Below are positions 21,831 through 34,226 of a DNA stretch of 64,000 nt, piece after piece. This DNA is from Erodium maritimum. Its lineage: Eukaryota > Streptophyta > Magnoliopsida > Geraniales > Geraniaceae. Made by a program: the position numbers and the translations under genes. The notes under the pieces were generated by a model. That model did not search any database. It was given only the letters and a program-made list of their open reading frames with translations, and was not told the origin of the DNA. The stretch covers positions 6,524,001-6,588,000 of the forward strand of contig OY997588.1 in NCBI GenBank assembly GCA_963921825.1, given 5' to 3'. Position 1 is the stretch's first letter, and each line of letters opens with the position of its first letter.

Positions 21831-23597
21831 AATCAAGGGAAATTTTCATCTCGCCACCTTGAAATATTTTTATTTTCAAAATAGTACCCTGATTTTTTTT
21901 CTTTTCGGCTGCCCTGACAAACTTTTATTTTAAGTTTAGATCGTGAAGCTTCTTCGACAGTCGAAGCGCCTGGATTGTGTGCTGGAAGAGTTTCTCGTGC
22001 AGTGCAGATTGGAGAGCTGGACGGTTTTGGTCTTGATCGATTTCTAGGGATAGTAGAGCTCGGATCATACATGACGGGTAGACGATTGGAGAGAGAAAAT
22101 GGACGCATCTGATGGAGAAAAGGGAATGCTCGGCCTACTTGAGGGAGCAGAGATGGGAGAGGAGGTCGTTGTGGCGAGAAGAAGGGATATGTAGCAAAGG
22201 ATTTGAGAGGGGAGGAGGTGGGGGGGAGGCGTATGGCATGGAGAGGGTGGAGTTGGGGTTTTTGAATGTGGAAAGCCAGCTAAGAGAGGGGGTTTTATCA
22301 GAAAAAGTAATGCTTAAACACTGGTGTGGGTTCCGGGAAGGAAACCACAAACCAACAATAAGGTCCAAAAAATCCGAAGGGACCGAAAAACAAAGAGAAA
22401 ATTGCACCGCTCATAAAGGAAGAAACACCCGAACTAAGAATAGGGAGGAATAACTATATTTTTTTATCGGTAAAGCATATTATAAAAACATGTTCTTTGA
22501 AATAAAGAACAACAAACAAAGAGAAATAGTGTATAATATTTAAAATGTTTTTTTTTTTGATACGATATTTAAAATGTTTAATATTAGTATTTTGGTTTAT
22601 AAAAATAAATATTATTTGTCATACGACTTGAATATGAGCTATCTACTACTATTGACATAATAAATAAATAGATAATAATTAGTCTTGTTACGCTTGGACA
22701 CCAAAAGTCAACATCTCTCTCTCTCTTTGCTGTAATATACCAATATTTCATGGGCTTCTCGCCATTTCCGCTACATGGGATCAGACATGTCTTTGGGCCT
22801 TGTTAGAAAACTCTCTGACATCACAAAGCTTATTCATGGGCCATGAGAGTCTAACTAAAGCGAGGAAGCTCAAAGCTTATTAACGGCCCATTACATTACG
22901 GGAATAACATGAAAATGTTTAGCGAACACGACTCCCGTCACACATGCACGCACTGTCGTAAAAGTCACTGTCTTATGTATTTAGGCCCTGTCTAAACCCT
23001 TAAATCTTTAAATAAACGCTTAATTTGTAGCTCATCTAGGCCTCAAAATCTGAAAATCATTTAATTTGTGGTTTTGTCCGATTAGTCCGAAACGTGGGAT
23101 TCTGATTTACGAAATTAGACATTTAAAACAGAGATGAAAAAGTGAGGAATACAATATGTTTGTAATGGTGTTCAATTTCTTGATAAAAATAATATGAGAC
23201 TTGTCCTTTTTTGTAGTTTATCATTATAATTATAATTTAGAGTAAAATCAAATTAAGAGCATTATTAGGTTTTGTTGTTTTGTATTTTAATATTTAATAT
23301 TTTTTTATATTATACAAATATAATATATATATTTTAAATTTTTTTTGAATATATTTATATAATATATATTTAATAAAAAAATTAAAAATTAAATCTGTCT
23401 AAGTTCCAATTAATGTCCATCTAATATTTAGGGCTCCTCACCCTCCAGCTAGTGTTTAACGCTTATCACAACCATGCATGCACAAGAAAACCTTCAATCT
23501 CTCATTTGCTCACCTGGTAAGTATTGTGTAAGCCTAAGCAAAATAACATGAAAAGAATTTTTTATTATTTAGTATATCTTCTTATAAATAGATTTTT
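21831..23597. other. intergenic, unrecognised ORFs only
   Basis: Frames at 21833-22108 (minus) and 22112-22453 (plus) show no known domain and face each other over a purine-rich block. The rest, especially 22450-23450, is AT-rich with no supported feature. Confidence 0.25.
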
Positions 23598-23980
23598 GGG
23601 ATAATTCCATTTTAGTACCCTAAAACTTTCGGATTTTGTTTTTAGTACCCTAAATGTTTTTTGTGTCACTTCAGTACCTTAAATCTTTGTTTATTCCAGT
23701 TTAGTACCCAATGTCTGATTTTCCATCCATTTTTGGATGGAAAAACGTCATGTGCCTTGCACATGACCCTATCTTTTATAATAATACCAAAACTACCCTT
23801 CGGTAGTTTAAACAAATTGAATTTTTGAAAAATAAAAATGATTTTTTATAGATAAAAAATCAGACGTTGGGTACTAAACTGGAATAAACGAAGATTTAGT
23901 GTACTGAAGTGGCACAAAAAATATTTAGGGTACTAAAAACGAAATCCAAAAGTTTTAGGGTATTAAAATGAAGTTATCCC
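23598..23980. mobile_element. Mutator-type foldback MITE (9-bp TSD, 8/9 match)
   Basis: Left end GGGATAATTCCATTTTAGTA and the complement of the right end GGGATAACTTCATTTTAATA open two long inverted arms that meet around 23770-23820. The flanking 9-mers TAGATTTTT (23589-23597) and TATATTTTT (23981-23989) differ at one position. The arms contain repeated AGTACCCTAAA words shared with the foldback elements near 50 kb. Confidence 0.8.
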
Positions 23981-24402
23981 TATATTTTTTTTCAAATTTA
24001 TGAAACGACCTCCTTTGGGTTGTTGATCTGTTCACAGAACAAAAGGTGAGTTTGGTTCATTAGTTGGTATGAGTTCTATAGTTGAACTTCTTATTTTCAT
24101 TTTCAACTATAATTTTCAATCAAATGAACATGATCATATTCGTCGATACTCAATTCTCTAATACAAATATCCAAATGTGAAATAAGATGGGACTGGTTTG
24201 GTGCAAAATCAGATGTGGTACAAAGAATAGGGGTTATTTTAGGTTTGTAGTTGAATTATTCCAAAATTATAACAATTTTTAAATGTATTTTAGATATTTT
24301 GTATTTATAAACTATAACTAGATGTGATCTTTCTAAGAGTGACTATAATTACAGGAGAAGTGTTTCGCGTCTTTCTGAGATTATATCTATCCTTTTGTTT
24401 GA

Positions 24403-24862
24403 GGGAAAACTCTGGGTCCTAACCCAGACTAACATTTCGTTATAATTCCATACACGAAAGGTTGGAACTTTCACAAAACCTGATATGAACCGTTTAAATT
24501 AACGATTTCGTCAACATAGGAAGTGAAAAGTCGAAACTACAACTCCATTCACGTTAACCTTTCAGCTACTCTTTCCCAAAATAATGCATTATTTTGAAAT
24601 TTAGTGTTGAAAAATTGTTGGATATGTATACTAAGTGTACTAATTGCATGTTTAACGGGCATAAGGAGCTGAAAGGTTAACGTGAATGAAGGGGTAGTTT
24701 CGACTTTTCACTTCCCCCGTTAACGAAATCGTTAATTTAAACGGTTCATATCAGGTTTTGTAAAAGTTCCAACTTTTCGTGTATGGAACTGTAACGAAAC
24801 GTTGGTTTGGGTTAGGACGTGAAAACGAAACGTTCAATAAGGTTAGAAACCAGAGTTATCCC
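24403..24862. mobile_element. Mutator-type foldback MITE (9-bp TSD, 8/9 match)
   Basis: Inverted arms of about 180 bases start GGGAAAACTCTGGGTCCTAA and end with the complement of GGGATAACTCTGGTTTCTAA. Internally, CCTGATATGAACCGTTTAAA at about 24479 pairs with its complement near 24740. Flanks TTTGTTTGA (24394-24402) and TTTGTTTTA (24863-24871) form a 9-base duplication with one mismatch. No coding capacity. Confidence 0.8.
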
Positions 24863-25049
24863 TTTGTTTTATTAACACTCATGTTGTTGTTAATCCTTAA
24901 TTAAAAAAAAATTAGCTATTCATGTTTTAAAAAAATAAAAGATAAAATATCTTAGAAATTAATTTTAGTACGCTATATGAAATAGAGTAAAATTAAATAT
25001 AATTTTCCTAATTATTTACAAACAACGTCACCCCTTCGAAACCGAAACG

Positions 25050-26390
25050 TTAGGCTTGCCCCTGACCGTCTTCCCCGTTACCGTTAACGATATTGTCGCC
25101 TTGCCAAGTCCAAACAACATCTTTCAACGCAGGCCTAACGTCTTCCTCGCAAAACTTGGCGTATTCCAGCGTATCTCCGGCGTACTTCGTGAACTCCACC
25201 ACCGCCACCTCCGGCGTCACCTCAAACACCTCCGCCGTCAGCGCCACTCTCCCCTTCCTTCCCTCCACCGCCCCCTGCATCCGTATCTTAAAATCCTTCA
25301 CCTTCCACACCTTGAAACTCGTCTCCTTCGCCAAACCCTCGAACTTCGCCATTATCGCCGCCGCCGAGCAGCGAGAGGTGCACATCGACGCCGCCTTCCT
25401 CTTGCTCTCGAACAGCCCCGACAGGTCGAATCCCGAGGACATTGAGGAGATGAACTCGAACGCGTTGAAGAACGCCGGTGTAGACGGAGGCCGCGGCAAT
25501 TTCGGTTTCCCCAATTGCGATTCCTCCTCCGATTCGGCCTTGTACGCCGCCGATTCTTCGATCGAGAACGCGGCCGGCCTCGAGAGCCCCTTCCTGAACC
25601 AAGGGACGCGCATAATCGCCTGGATAGAGATCCGCCTCGCCGGATCGGGAACCAGAAGCTTCGAGATCAACCGCTTCGATTCCGGCGAAAACCAGGGAGG
25701 GAAATCGAATTCGGCCTTGAAGATCTTCCGGTACATCTTCATCAGGTTCTCATCCTGGAACGGGAGGAATCCGGCGAGGAGCGCGTAGAGGATGACGCCG
25801 CAGGACCAAATATCGGCCTTAGCTCCGTCGTAGCCCTTCTTCCGGAGAACCTCCGGCGCGACATAAGCCGGAGTTCCACACTGCGTGTGGAGGAGGCCGT
25901 CGCTGCGGAGGTGCTCGGGGAGGGAGGAGAGGCCGAAGTCGGAGACCTTGAGGTCGCCGGCGTCGTCGAGGAGGAGATTCTCCGGCTTGAGGTCGCGGTG
26001 GGACACCCCCCGGCTGTGGCAGAAATCGACGGCGCTGATGAGCTGCTGGAAATACTTCCGGGCGAGATCCTCCCGGATCCTCCCCCTGGCGACCCTGGCG
26101 AAGAGCTCGCCGCCGCGGACGTACTCGATGACGAAGTAGATCTTGGACCTGGTGGCCATGACCTCCTTGAGATGGACGACGTTGGGGTGGCGGACGAGGC
26201 GCATGACGGAGATCTCGCGCTCGATCTGGTCCATCATGCCCTCTTTCCTGACCCGATCCTTGCTGATCACCTTGATGGCCACGCTCTCGCCGGAGACCAG
26301 GTGCTTGCCGTAGTAGACCTTCGCGAACGTTCCTTTCCCCAGTAGCCTTCCCATCTCGTACTTACCGAACAGAATCTGCCTCTCCTCCAT
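25050..26390 (-). CDS. CIPK5: CBL-interacting protein kinase (CIPK/SnRK3), CIPK5/25 type
   Basis: An intronless 446-residue serine/threonine kinase. The N-terminal kinase domain (about 12-267) has the glycine loop [10 protein letters not shown], the ATP lysine in V-A-I-K-V, catalytic H-R-D-L-K-P-E-N, the metal site D-F-G, and an activation segment ending A-P-E-V. The NAF/FISL motif [16 protein letters not shown] (about 311-326) binds CBL calcium sensors and keeps the kinase autoinhibited. It is followed by the PPI region (R-C-S-A-A-A-I onward) that docks PP2C phosphatases. The start [18 protein letters not shown] and the end fit the intronless CIPK5/CIPK25 pair. CBL-CIPK modules phosphorylate ion transporters and other targets at membranes. 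The orthologue choice between 5 and 25 is tentative. Confidence 0.95.
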   Translation of the reverse strand: MEERQILFGKYEMGRLLGKGTFAKVYYGKHLVSGESVAIKVISKDRVRKEGMMDQIEREISVMRLVRHPNVVHLKEVMATRSKIYFVIEYVRGGELFARVARGRIREDLARKYFQQLISAVDFCHSRGVSHRDLKPENLLLDDAGDLKVSDFGLSSLPEHLRSDGLLHTQCGTPAYVAPEVLRKKGYDGAKADIWSCGVILYALLAGFLPFQDENLMKMYRKIFKAEFDFPPWFSPESKRLISKLLVPDPARRISIQAIMRVPWFRKGLSRPAAFSIEESAAYKAESEEESQLGKPKLPRPPSTPAFFNAFEFISSMSSGFDLSGLFESKRKAASMCTSRCSAAAIMAKFEGLAKETSFKVWKVKDFKIRMQGAVEGRKGRVALTAEVFEVTPEVAVVEFTKYAGDTLEYAKFCEEDVRPALKDVVWTWQGDNIVNGNGEDGQGQA

Positions 26391-26589
26391 AGCCGATTGC
26401 GATGAAGAGGAAGGAGAATGTAAAGTGAAAATCAGGGGATTGGAGATTTAGAATAAGGGGATCCAGGAGAGGATGGAGTGTATGCTGATTCTGAGGGACT
26501 CCATGGAAGCTGAGAATGAGAGTGAGAGTGAGGAATTGAGAAGAGGAGTGCGAGGTGTGGGATATGGCAAGAGACTGATTCAGATTGGG

Positions 26590-26597
26590 ATTTTATA
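26590..26597 (-). promoter_or_regulatory. TATA-box candidate for the CIPK gene
   Basis: TATAAAA on the minus strand lies about 200 bases before the ATG at 26390. The leader between them is purine-rich, with GAGAGTGAG repeats at 26515-26545. Confidence 0.4.
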
Positions 26598-26799
26598 TGG
26601 GTTTTGTTTTTGTTTTGACTTGTGCCGAATTGGAGCTATTTGGACCAGTTCTATTTTACTTATGGAAATCACATGGATTAATGGGGTTGTGGAAAAGAAA
26701 TTTCTGAAAGTCACAAGGTTCTTGATCCACGAACAAATCAGTCCAATTCGGAGTATAACTTCGTGACAAAAAATACTATCTGTATATTGATTTCGTATG

Positions 26800-28770
26800 T
26801 TGATGGTTAAAAAAACTACAATAGTTATAGCTGAATGTAAATTTTAAACATATAGACACATCAATCTGAGAATCCTAAACCTACTTCCTCTTCTTTTACT
26901 ACCGTCATCACCGGTGGTCGTTATTGCGTCGGCCATGGGATTGTTGATAGGGCTCTCTCCCTTTATCTCTGTTCTTCCTCGCCTTTCTAAGATGCACACC
27001 GTGCTTTTCCATCCGTCGCCAGCTATGCTCAACCGCATGAGTGCCTCCGTCTGTGCACCTCAATCGTCGTTGTCTTCTTTCTTTATCTCGTCGATGTTCC
27101 TTGTGTTTCCCCATCGATGCCCTTCGCCACCCCCGTGTTTATCAGTCGTCGCTAGTGTTCGCAACCCTCCTTGTAGATACGCCAGCCGGTTCTGCCGCTA
27201 GTTTCACTCTCAAACCGACCAGTTTTTCCAGATGGGCTCCACCAACACCATCCACCGCCATGTCTCCTCTTTGACCTCAACTCCCGACGACGGTTGGTCA
27301 CAAGCCTTCTTTCTTTCGTTATCTAGCGAGTATCTCACCCACGACGATCTCCCACCTCGTTCGTCGATAGATTTGGCGGTTAATGGCCAGTCCTGAGCGG
27401 CCATGTCTCTTTGTCGCTGCTCCATATATTATTAATAATATTATATATATTTTAATTCATTTTAAATTAGTAATTTTAATTTTATGACAATATTATTATA
27501 TATATAATTATGTTTATAAAATTAATTAGAAATATTCAAAATATTATTTTACAATTTTAACTTTTTAGATTTAATTTTAGAGATATGTTTCAATTAATTA
27601 CTAAGAATAAAAATATTTTTTAGGTTTAATTTTATTTAAATAATTACTAAATAAATATAAATGTATTTGAATTCAAATGTTTTTAATTAATTAGTAATCA
27701 AAGATATATATTTTTTGGGGGTTTAATTGGTTTGAACTAACATAATCATTAATCATGTGTTTCAAATTTAATTTTTTTTTCATCTAAATATTTTTAATTT
27801 TCCAATTTAATAAAATCATAAAAATTAATTCTATTTTGACGTTTTCTGCTTCAATAAGAACCTGTATGGTTTGTTAGGTTGGTTAGATTGATTTCGATTC
27901 ATGTACTGTTTTAGGATTTGATTTTTAGGTCGTTTAAATTTCTCGTTTCGTACCTTTGAGATGTCGGTAAGGGGATGCCCTAACTTAGTATGTGCGAGCA
28001 GAAGTAGTATTTTTCTACGGATCCATGAACGCCGGATTGACTACGAGAAACCAGGACACATATGTGGAACCCAAGACTTTTACGCCCTACCTTGTATGAT
28101 TTATTTTTTGCATTTATGCACTTCTTCGATTACTCGATTCAAAAATAACAATTTACTGTTATTGACCTAAATTAGTTTGAGTTATGTAATTTAGAATATT
28201 AAAAAGATAATTTTACACAAACAAAAAAATAAATGCGAGATCATCATCAATGTATCGACCACAACTTAAAATATTAAATTATTAATCTAACATAAACCAT
28301 GGTAGGGCGACGAGCTCGTGAATGTATGGAAACTTTGTAGACTCCGCAATTAGTGCAGTACAACTCATAATTTGATGACCAACAGTTCAAAATTCATGAC
28401 CGTTGAAAAGGTTCATCCGATTGTTCATAGTACAATAAGTCATATTTAATCTGTGATAAAAAAGAGTCATATTTAATCAGTTCACATTAATTTAATCAAA
28501 CAACAAATGATTTCAATCCAATGGATCATAATGTACCTCCGCTCACGCAAGAGCGTAGCCACCGTCCGATAGATTCTTACCACCCAACTGATGGTGTTTT
28601 ATGGGTTTTTGGGTCCCCTAATATGGTGATGTTTCTAGAGAATAAGTATGATCACAAGTCGTTGTCGAGGATATGGATGGCACTAACTCATTTATTTATT
28701 TTGGTTGTAAATAATAATAATAATAAACCTTTCTAAGCATTACTTAGCTCGGAAGAGCCTAGTATATTAA
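26800..28770. other. intergenic; contains an intact copy of a dispersed repeat
   Basis: 26840-27430 is GC-richer with unrecognised frames. 27430-27850 is very AT-rich. About 27950-28165 is the uninterrupted counterpart of the repeat that the copia element split at 12931. No gene is supported. Confidence 0.35.
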
Positions 28771-29460
28771 GAGCATCAACATCGTTTGAACCCACAACAC
28801 TACTGGGTTCGTGGTTTGTGGTTTGCGAATCGTATGGTGTAACGTTTGTGATTCGCGAACTACGAACCACGTTCTCACGAGTCACCGTGTGTGGTCCGAA
28901 CACCAATTGTGATTTGTAGGTGTGTGGTTTACGAGTCGTTGATGTCCAATAAAACCGTATCACGTAATTTAGCAACGGATTTTATTAATAATTAAATAAA
29001 ATACAAAAAACAAAACATTTTCTCCACCTATAAATACGTCTTCCCCCGTTCATCCAACCTACATCATTTTCTCAATATTCTCTCAACTTTCACTCTCAAA
29101 TTATCCACTTCCTCTATACAAATTCGATCAAAAATATCCGACGTTTCGACTCAATCCCCGCAGTCACCGGAGCAACAAGAGTACACGCCGGATGAAGTCA
29201 ATACGACTATCAATTATTTTCTATTTTTATTTAGTATTTAGTTTTTTAAATATGAATTAATCAAATTCAACAAAAGAATAATTAATTATACACTCAACAT
29301 TCACTCAGCACTTCTGCAAACCATGATCTCGTACATAATTCTTTCAATATAAAACCACCTCATTCTTAGGATTTCGCATCCACAAATCATCGTAGTCATA
29401 GTCACCACATGATTCGCACACCATGATCCTCACATATGATCATTTTTTATGTACATGGTC
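28771..29460. mobile_element. non-autonomous PIF/Harbinger element (TAA TSD), copy B
   Basis: The element begins GAGCATCAACATCG after TAA (28768-28770) and ends at GTACATGGTC before TAA (29461-29463). The first 200 bases are packed with short direct and inverted repeats of the GATTCGCGAA and GTGGTTTGTGG kind. A leader with CTATAAATA and a short PIF ORF1-like start near 29130-29200 follow. It shares its ends and an internal block (CTCAACATTCACTCAGCACT) with the element at 46255-47016. Confidence 0.7.
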
Positions 29461-29477
29461 TAACCCCTCACTCTAAT

Positions 29478-29599
29478 AGTCAAGCCAGGGGTCTCCACCG
29501 AAGATTAAAATGTTTGATAGACAACTTGTATGCGGTAAATTTATAGTCAAGCTAGGGGTCTCCACCGAAGATTAAAATGTTTGATAGACAACTTGTCTC
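29478..29599. repeat. tandem duplication of about 63 bp
   Basis: A block containing GGGGTCTCCACCGAAGATTA occurs twice in tandem (from about 29478 and from about 29545). The second copy is interrupted by the hAT insertion at 29600 and resumes at 30621. Confidence 0.75.
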
Positions 29600-30620
29600 C
29601 AGGGCCGGCTCGTCCACTTGGCCAATTAGGCAGTCGCCTAAGGCCTCCAACAAAAGATAGGCCCCATTTTTCTAAAAAATATTTTAGACCTTCTACATTA
29701 TTTATTTATTGGTTCATGAAAACAAATTTTGGGCTTGCTAAGACAGACCCTTTATCAATATAATACGCATTAGTTTTTATTTTCTATTTCTCTGGGTTTC
29801 CACTGTTTCTAGTTCTTCGAGTACTCAATCGATGCTTTATGGTTCTGCATTTCTCCTCCTCTCCGGTAAGTTCATCTATTTCCCAAATATGGTATGAACA
29901 ATCCTTTCTTCTTCCTAGATGATTAATTGTTTTTTTATTCCAAATAAACATGCATCAAAATTTGTATAAATATGGTGGAATTTTTAGTTTGAGTCACCCC
30001 AACTTGCTATTATATTATAGTCTATTCTTTCTTTACTTAAACATATTACTCTTTTTAATTTTTAATTTTCACTACGCTTTCTGGTCCATTTTTATAAAGA
30101 ACAAACATGACAAAACTAGAAGGAAGAACATGCAATTGTTGTTGGTATATATTGTATTTTAAATGTAATGCTATGCAAATGTAATATTGGTGACAAGTAA
30201 GAGTTTGTACAAGTTCGAACATATTGTCAATTATTATATTACTAATTTTCAAAATATATGATAGATAACAAGGATAATAAATATTTATACCAAGGAACTA
30301 ACATTCAACCAAACTTGGATAAGGAGGACGGAAATTCGTTATAGAAAAGATTGTTGAACTATAGTGAGATGTAATATTTGATGTAAGATTAGATGATTTG
30401 GAGTAATTTTTATCATGTATATTAGTTTGACTGTTCTTTTTTTTATCGTGTACTTGGATTGATTTTTAGAGGAAGGCTTGTTATTTTTCCTCGATTTAAG
30501 TGTATTTTGTTATCATATTAATAAATTTATCATAGTATGGTTTTTTTGTATTTTTTTCTTACAGAAAGGACCCGTTTTAATTTTTTGCCTAAGACCACGA
30601 TATGCTTAGGGACGACCATG
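29600..30620. mobile_element. non-autonomous hAT element (8-bp TSD)
   Basis: A 1,021-bp insertion starting CAGGGCCGGCTCGTCC and ending GGACGACCATG is flanked by a perfect 8-base duplication CTTGTCTC (29592-29599 and 30621-30628). The sequence on both sides is continuous with the second copy of the tandem repeat, which confirms the borders. Eight-base duplications and CAGGG termini are typical of hAT elements. No transposase frame is present. Confidence 0.85.
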
Positions 30621-30628
30621 CTTGTCTC

Positions 30629-31469
30629 CACCGAAGATTAAAATATTCGTGGTAAATTTATCTCTCTCTTTCGTGTATAATATTGTTAAATATTCCGAGT
30701 TATTATAACAATGAATGATACACCTACTACCTTGAGAATCTCATACAATACTTTGTGACCTAAAATTTTGTATTTGATATTTTGTGCCTTGATTTATCAG
30801 CCAAAGCACTATTTATCCGTCAAAAATAGACAGGAAGGTAAAGATAGAAAAAAAAACCACCTCCAAATCTGAAACTCAAAATCGACTTCATCATTTTAAC
30901 ACACGGGTAGGGTAGCAATGGCATACATAAGCATAGCAGATTTTAAGTTTAAAAGAAAATAGAAAGGAATATGAGGTTTGGTCGGAATCCGACAAAGTGG
31001 TGGGGACCAGAGGGACAAGTAGATAAGTTATCTTCCCATGAATCTGGGCCACACGACCAATTATTTAGCTCCACCACTTAAACCCATTCCTCTGTGGACC
31101 CCACAACAACAACACCACTTCCAACGTTGCTCGTCTTTTCATCGCGGTCGGATGAACACTTGTCGCGATATTACCGAAATCGACTTCACAACTTTTGGGT
31201 TTTTCTATAAAATTATGGTAATTTGACAGATAAGGAAAGTTTTGTCGTTAGCTTTCAACTAATTGGACATATAATATGTTTACGCGAAGTCTGATATATG
31301 ACGTCACATCAAATAATTAAGATATGGATATCATATCATTAAACTGAAATAATCATTTTTTATATAGGAGATATATGTTTTTAAATATATTTTTAAAATT
31401 AAAAGGACAGAGAATATTTGAAGTAATTAATATTTTTATTAAGTTTATCACCCTCTATTTTATCATCTC
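30629..31469. other. intergenic, nothing recognised
   Basis: No gene, repeat or RNA could be supported in this AT-rich stretch. Confidence 0.3.
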
Positions 31470-31472
31470 TAA

Positions 31473-31759
31473 GAGCATCTCCAATGTCAGTTGGTTTGTT
31501 GACGTTATGTTGCTGGCGGAGAGAAATGTTTGTGTCTCGTTGGCGTTTTACAGTCGGTTTGTTGGTGGTTCGTTGTTGGCGGAGAGTACAACCGATAAGC
31601 TTAGCATCGGTACGAACCGTCGACGATTGGAAAATTGTGAAGAAAATGGTACGAACAACCTACCACTGGAGGTTGTTGGCTGATAGAAATTTTTTATATT
31701 TTTTTATTCGAAAACTAAAACCAACAACCAGCACCAACAAACTACCATTAGAGATGCAC
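31473..31759. mobile_element. Tourist-like PIF/Harbinger MITE (TAA TSD)
   Basis: A 287-bp element starts GAGCATCTCCAATG and ends CATTAGAGATGCAC, with TAA on both sides (31470-31472 and 31760-31762). The interior shows inverted GTTGGTTTG/CCAACAAAC words. No coding capacity. Confidence 0.75.
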
Positions 31760-31762
31760 TAA

Positions 31763-32475
31763 GTTTCTACTAATTTCTGTCCATATGTTTTTTTGTTTGT
31801 TTCTAAGAAGACTATCACATTGTCTCCAAGGGAACATCACAGTAGTCAAGGCTCAACCTTTCAAATGTGATGTTTTGAGTTCGACCTTGAATATGTATGT
31901 ATTTGTTGTACTGTTTGGACGCACTGCATTGTGTTGGTTCTGTTTCAATCTGGAGTCTATAACGTGTTGTTATTGTTTGTCACATTTGTTTATCATATGT
32001 ATTTATATCTTCTAATTGATAAATAAAAATTTGGCATTATTCCCACCAAAAAGACCATCACATTCCTAATCATTGTAAGTTAAGCACATTTTATTCAACC
32101 CGTGGAAATATATTACAAGATATATCTAAATAATATATTTTTTGTTAAAATTAAGTGCATTGTAATCCAAACACTATTATCTAACTGTTGCTGGTAATTT
32201 AAAGCGACCCCTTCCATTTGCAAGAGTGTTATTATCAGAGACACATCGTAATCAAACAATTCGAATCATAGTTGGGTGGTAGGGATGTTCAGATACTGAA
32301 CCAATGGTAGGAAATTTAATTTCTTCAATCCACAAAGACAGATGTGCCAATAATTTGGATTTCAAACCAACACAAGACAGCAAATGCGACAGGTCTTCTT
32401 TGTTCTTACTTGTTACCCAAGTTACACGTAGACCAATACTTGATTCAACTTATGCCTACCTTTAATATATTTTGC
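31763..32475. other. intergenic, possible retroelement tail
   Basis: No gene was recognised. The stretch around 31985-32050 looks like a decayed LINE 3' end, but there is no clear poly(A) tail. Confidence 0.25.
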
Positions 32476-32478
32476 TTA

Positions 32479-32747
32479 GAGCATCCATAATGCTAAAGTG
32501 GAATAATTAGCGGGAAAGTGTTGGTGGAGAGGATAAAAAATTATATTTTTGGTTTATAGTCGGTTCTAATAGTCAGACGTCAGTATTAGGTGGTAAAGAG
32601 TTGATGGTAAGTGTTTTTTTTCCCACAATTTTGCTCACCGCCAGCTTTGAGAAGAGGTGGTGAGCTCAACGTCTTTCTTCACCGTCAGTGTTGAAAAGTC
32701 AGCTCTCCGCCGCGGATTGTTCACCGCCAGCTTCCCTGCGGATGCTC
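32479..32747. mobile_element. Tourist-like PIF/Harbinger MITE (TTA TSD)
   Basis: A 269-bp element starts GAGCATCCATAATGC and ends CTGCGGATGCTC, flanked by TTA (32476-32478 and 32748-32750). Its inner sequence (GCTCACCGCCAGC, TTCACCGCCAGC) resembles the ends of the larger PIF element at 4500-6466. Confidence 0.75.
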
Positions 32748-33094
32748 TTATGCTATGTCTTAATAAATATTGAACTTGAATTTTTTGAGACATGAGTTCA
32801 AGTCTTATGAAATTGTATTAAAATTGATTGGAAGTAATAGTTGTCAAAGAAATAAATAAGATTCAAAAATCATAAATAGATAATTGAGAAAAAAAATAAC
32901 GGTAACATCCATGGTGTTGTAACCTTTGACACCATACCACATTGGGTAAAACATTGAACCTGGAACTTACTTTGTCTCATGCAATAATGTTGACATATTT
33001 ATTACATCAGTAAGGTCTGGGCACGATGAGATGGAAAGTAGATACGTGTGGAAATGGACTTGTGTAGCTTGCATGACACGGAGGTTTAATTGTA

Positions 33095-33797
33095 AGTATG
33101 CTAAAAGGTTTATAAAAAAGCATCATGTATTAATGGGAAGTTACTTGGATTTATGTTTTGTATTTAATGAATCTTATATGTATACAATTTAAAATGTTAC
33201 TACCTAAAGCCATGATTGAGTCCGGACTAAAAGCTGAACTGATAATTGGACTTTATGTTATGTAGAACTCAATAATACTGAAAACCGACACCATCGGTAA
33301 TAGTATCGTAGGTTGACGACAGACAAATACCTAACCACAAGTTGTATCACAAACTCAACAAAATCTCAGTCAGTTTGATCCGACATGTGCAGTTGGAATC
33401 GGTGCCACTAGTTCTGTCGCTCAGACAGATCTTGTGGGTCGCTCAGTCGAATGTTAAAAGGTTTTTAAAAGAGCATCATGTCTTAGTGGGAAGTTACTTG
33501 GAGTTCTGTTTTGCATTTAATAAATCGTATATGTATACAATTCAAAATGTCACTACGTACAACCATGATTGAGTCCGAACTAAAAGCTGAATTGATAATC
33601 GAATCTCTGTGTTATGTAGAACTCAATAATACAATATAAAACATTCGACTGAAAACCGACACCACACAACAACTATCTAAACTACGGGTTGTATCATAAA
33701 CCCAACAAAATCTCAGTCAGTTTGATCCAACATGTGCAGCTGGAATCGATGCCATCGACTATGTTGATCGGACAGATGTTGTGGGTCAGACTTAGGA
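33095..33797. repeat. tandem duplication, two units of about 350 bp
   Basis: Unit 1 (about 33095-33448) and unit 2 (about 33449-33797) share blocks such as GGGAAGTTACTTGGA, TATGTATACAATT, AAAACCGACACCA and AAAATCTCAGTCAGTTTGAT in the same order with scattered differences. It looks like promoter- or LTR-type DNA, but no element ends were found. Confidence 0.8.
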
Positions 33798-34029
33798 GTA
33801 TCAAATCAATATTATAAAAATCAATGTTTCAAGTGATTTTTTAGAACCGATGACGATAATACTACTCACTGCCCGTTACAAATTTTATACCAAACAATAT
33901 GTATAAAAATGTTATGAAAGTATTTTTGGTAATTGACCATTGCAATTACAGGTACTTTAGCCAACTCTTGTGATTTTCTTATTTGGTTTGTTGGAATTTT
34001 ACAAGCGCAGATCACTTGTTTCATTTTCC

Positions 34030-34129
34030 GGCCCAAGCCTGTTAACCTGGATTCCTCCTCTCAACCCATATAAAAATAAAGCCCACTTCTGGCCCATATA
34101 AGTTGGTGTAAAGCTCAATGGAAGGCCCA
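34030..34129. promoter_or_regulatory. site II (TGGGCC/T) motif cluster before TAF5
   Basis: Four copies of the TGGGCY core lie on the minus strand within 100 bases: GGCCCA at 34030-34035, AGCCCA at 34080-34085, GGCCCA at 34091-34096 and GGCCCA at 34124-34129. Such site II clusters are typical of TATA-less plant housekeeping promoters bound by TCP factors, which fits a basal transcription gene whose ATG is at 34227. Confidence 0.55.
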
Positions 34130-34226
34130 AGTATACCTCCAATATCAGGAAAATAGAAAGTGAGAGAGGGTTCAGATTCAGAATTTAGACGGAGAGACAG
34201 AGAGAAGAGGAGAAATTGTTGGTGCA

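Noticed and set aside
22112..22453. 113-residue plus-strand frame with a Gly run
   Set aside because: No motif, low-complexity purine-rich DNA, no splice or promoter context.
25056..26345. Several long plus-strand frames opposite the CIPK gene
   Set aside because: They are antisense shadows of a GC-rich intronless kinase and match no family.
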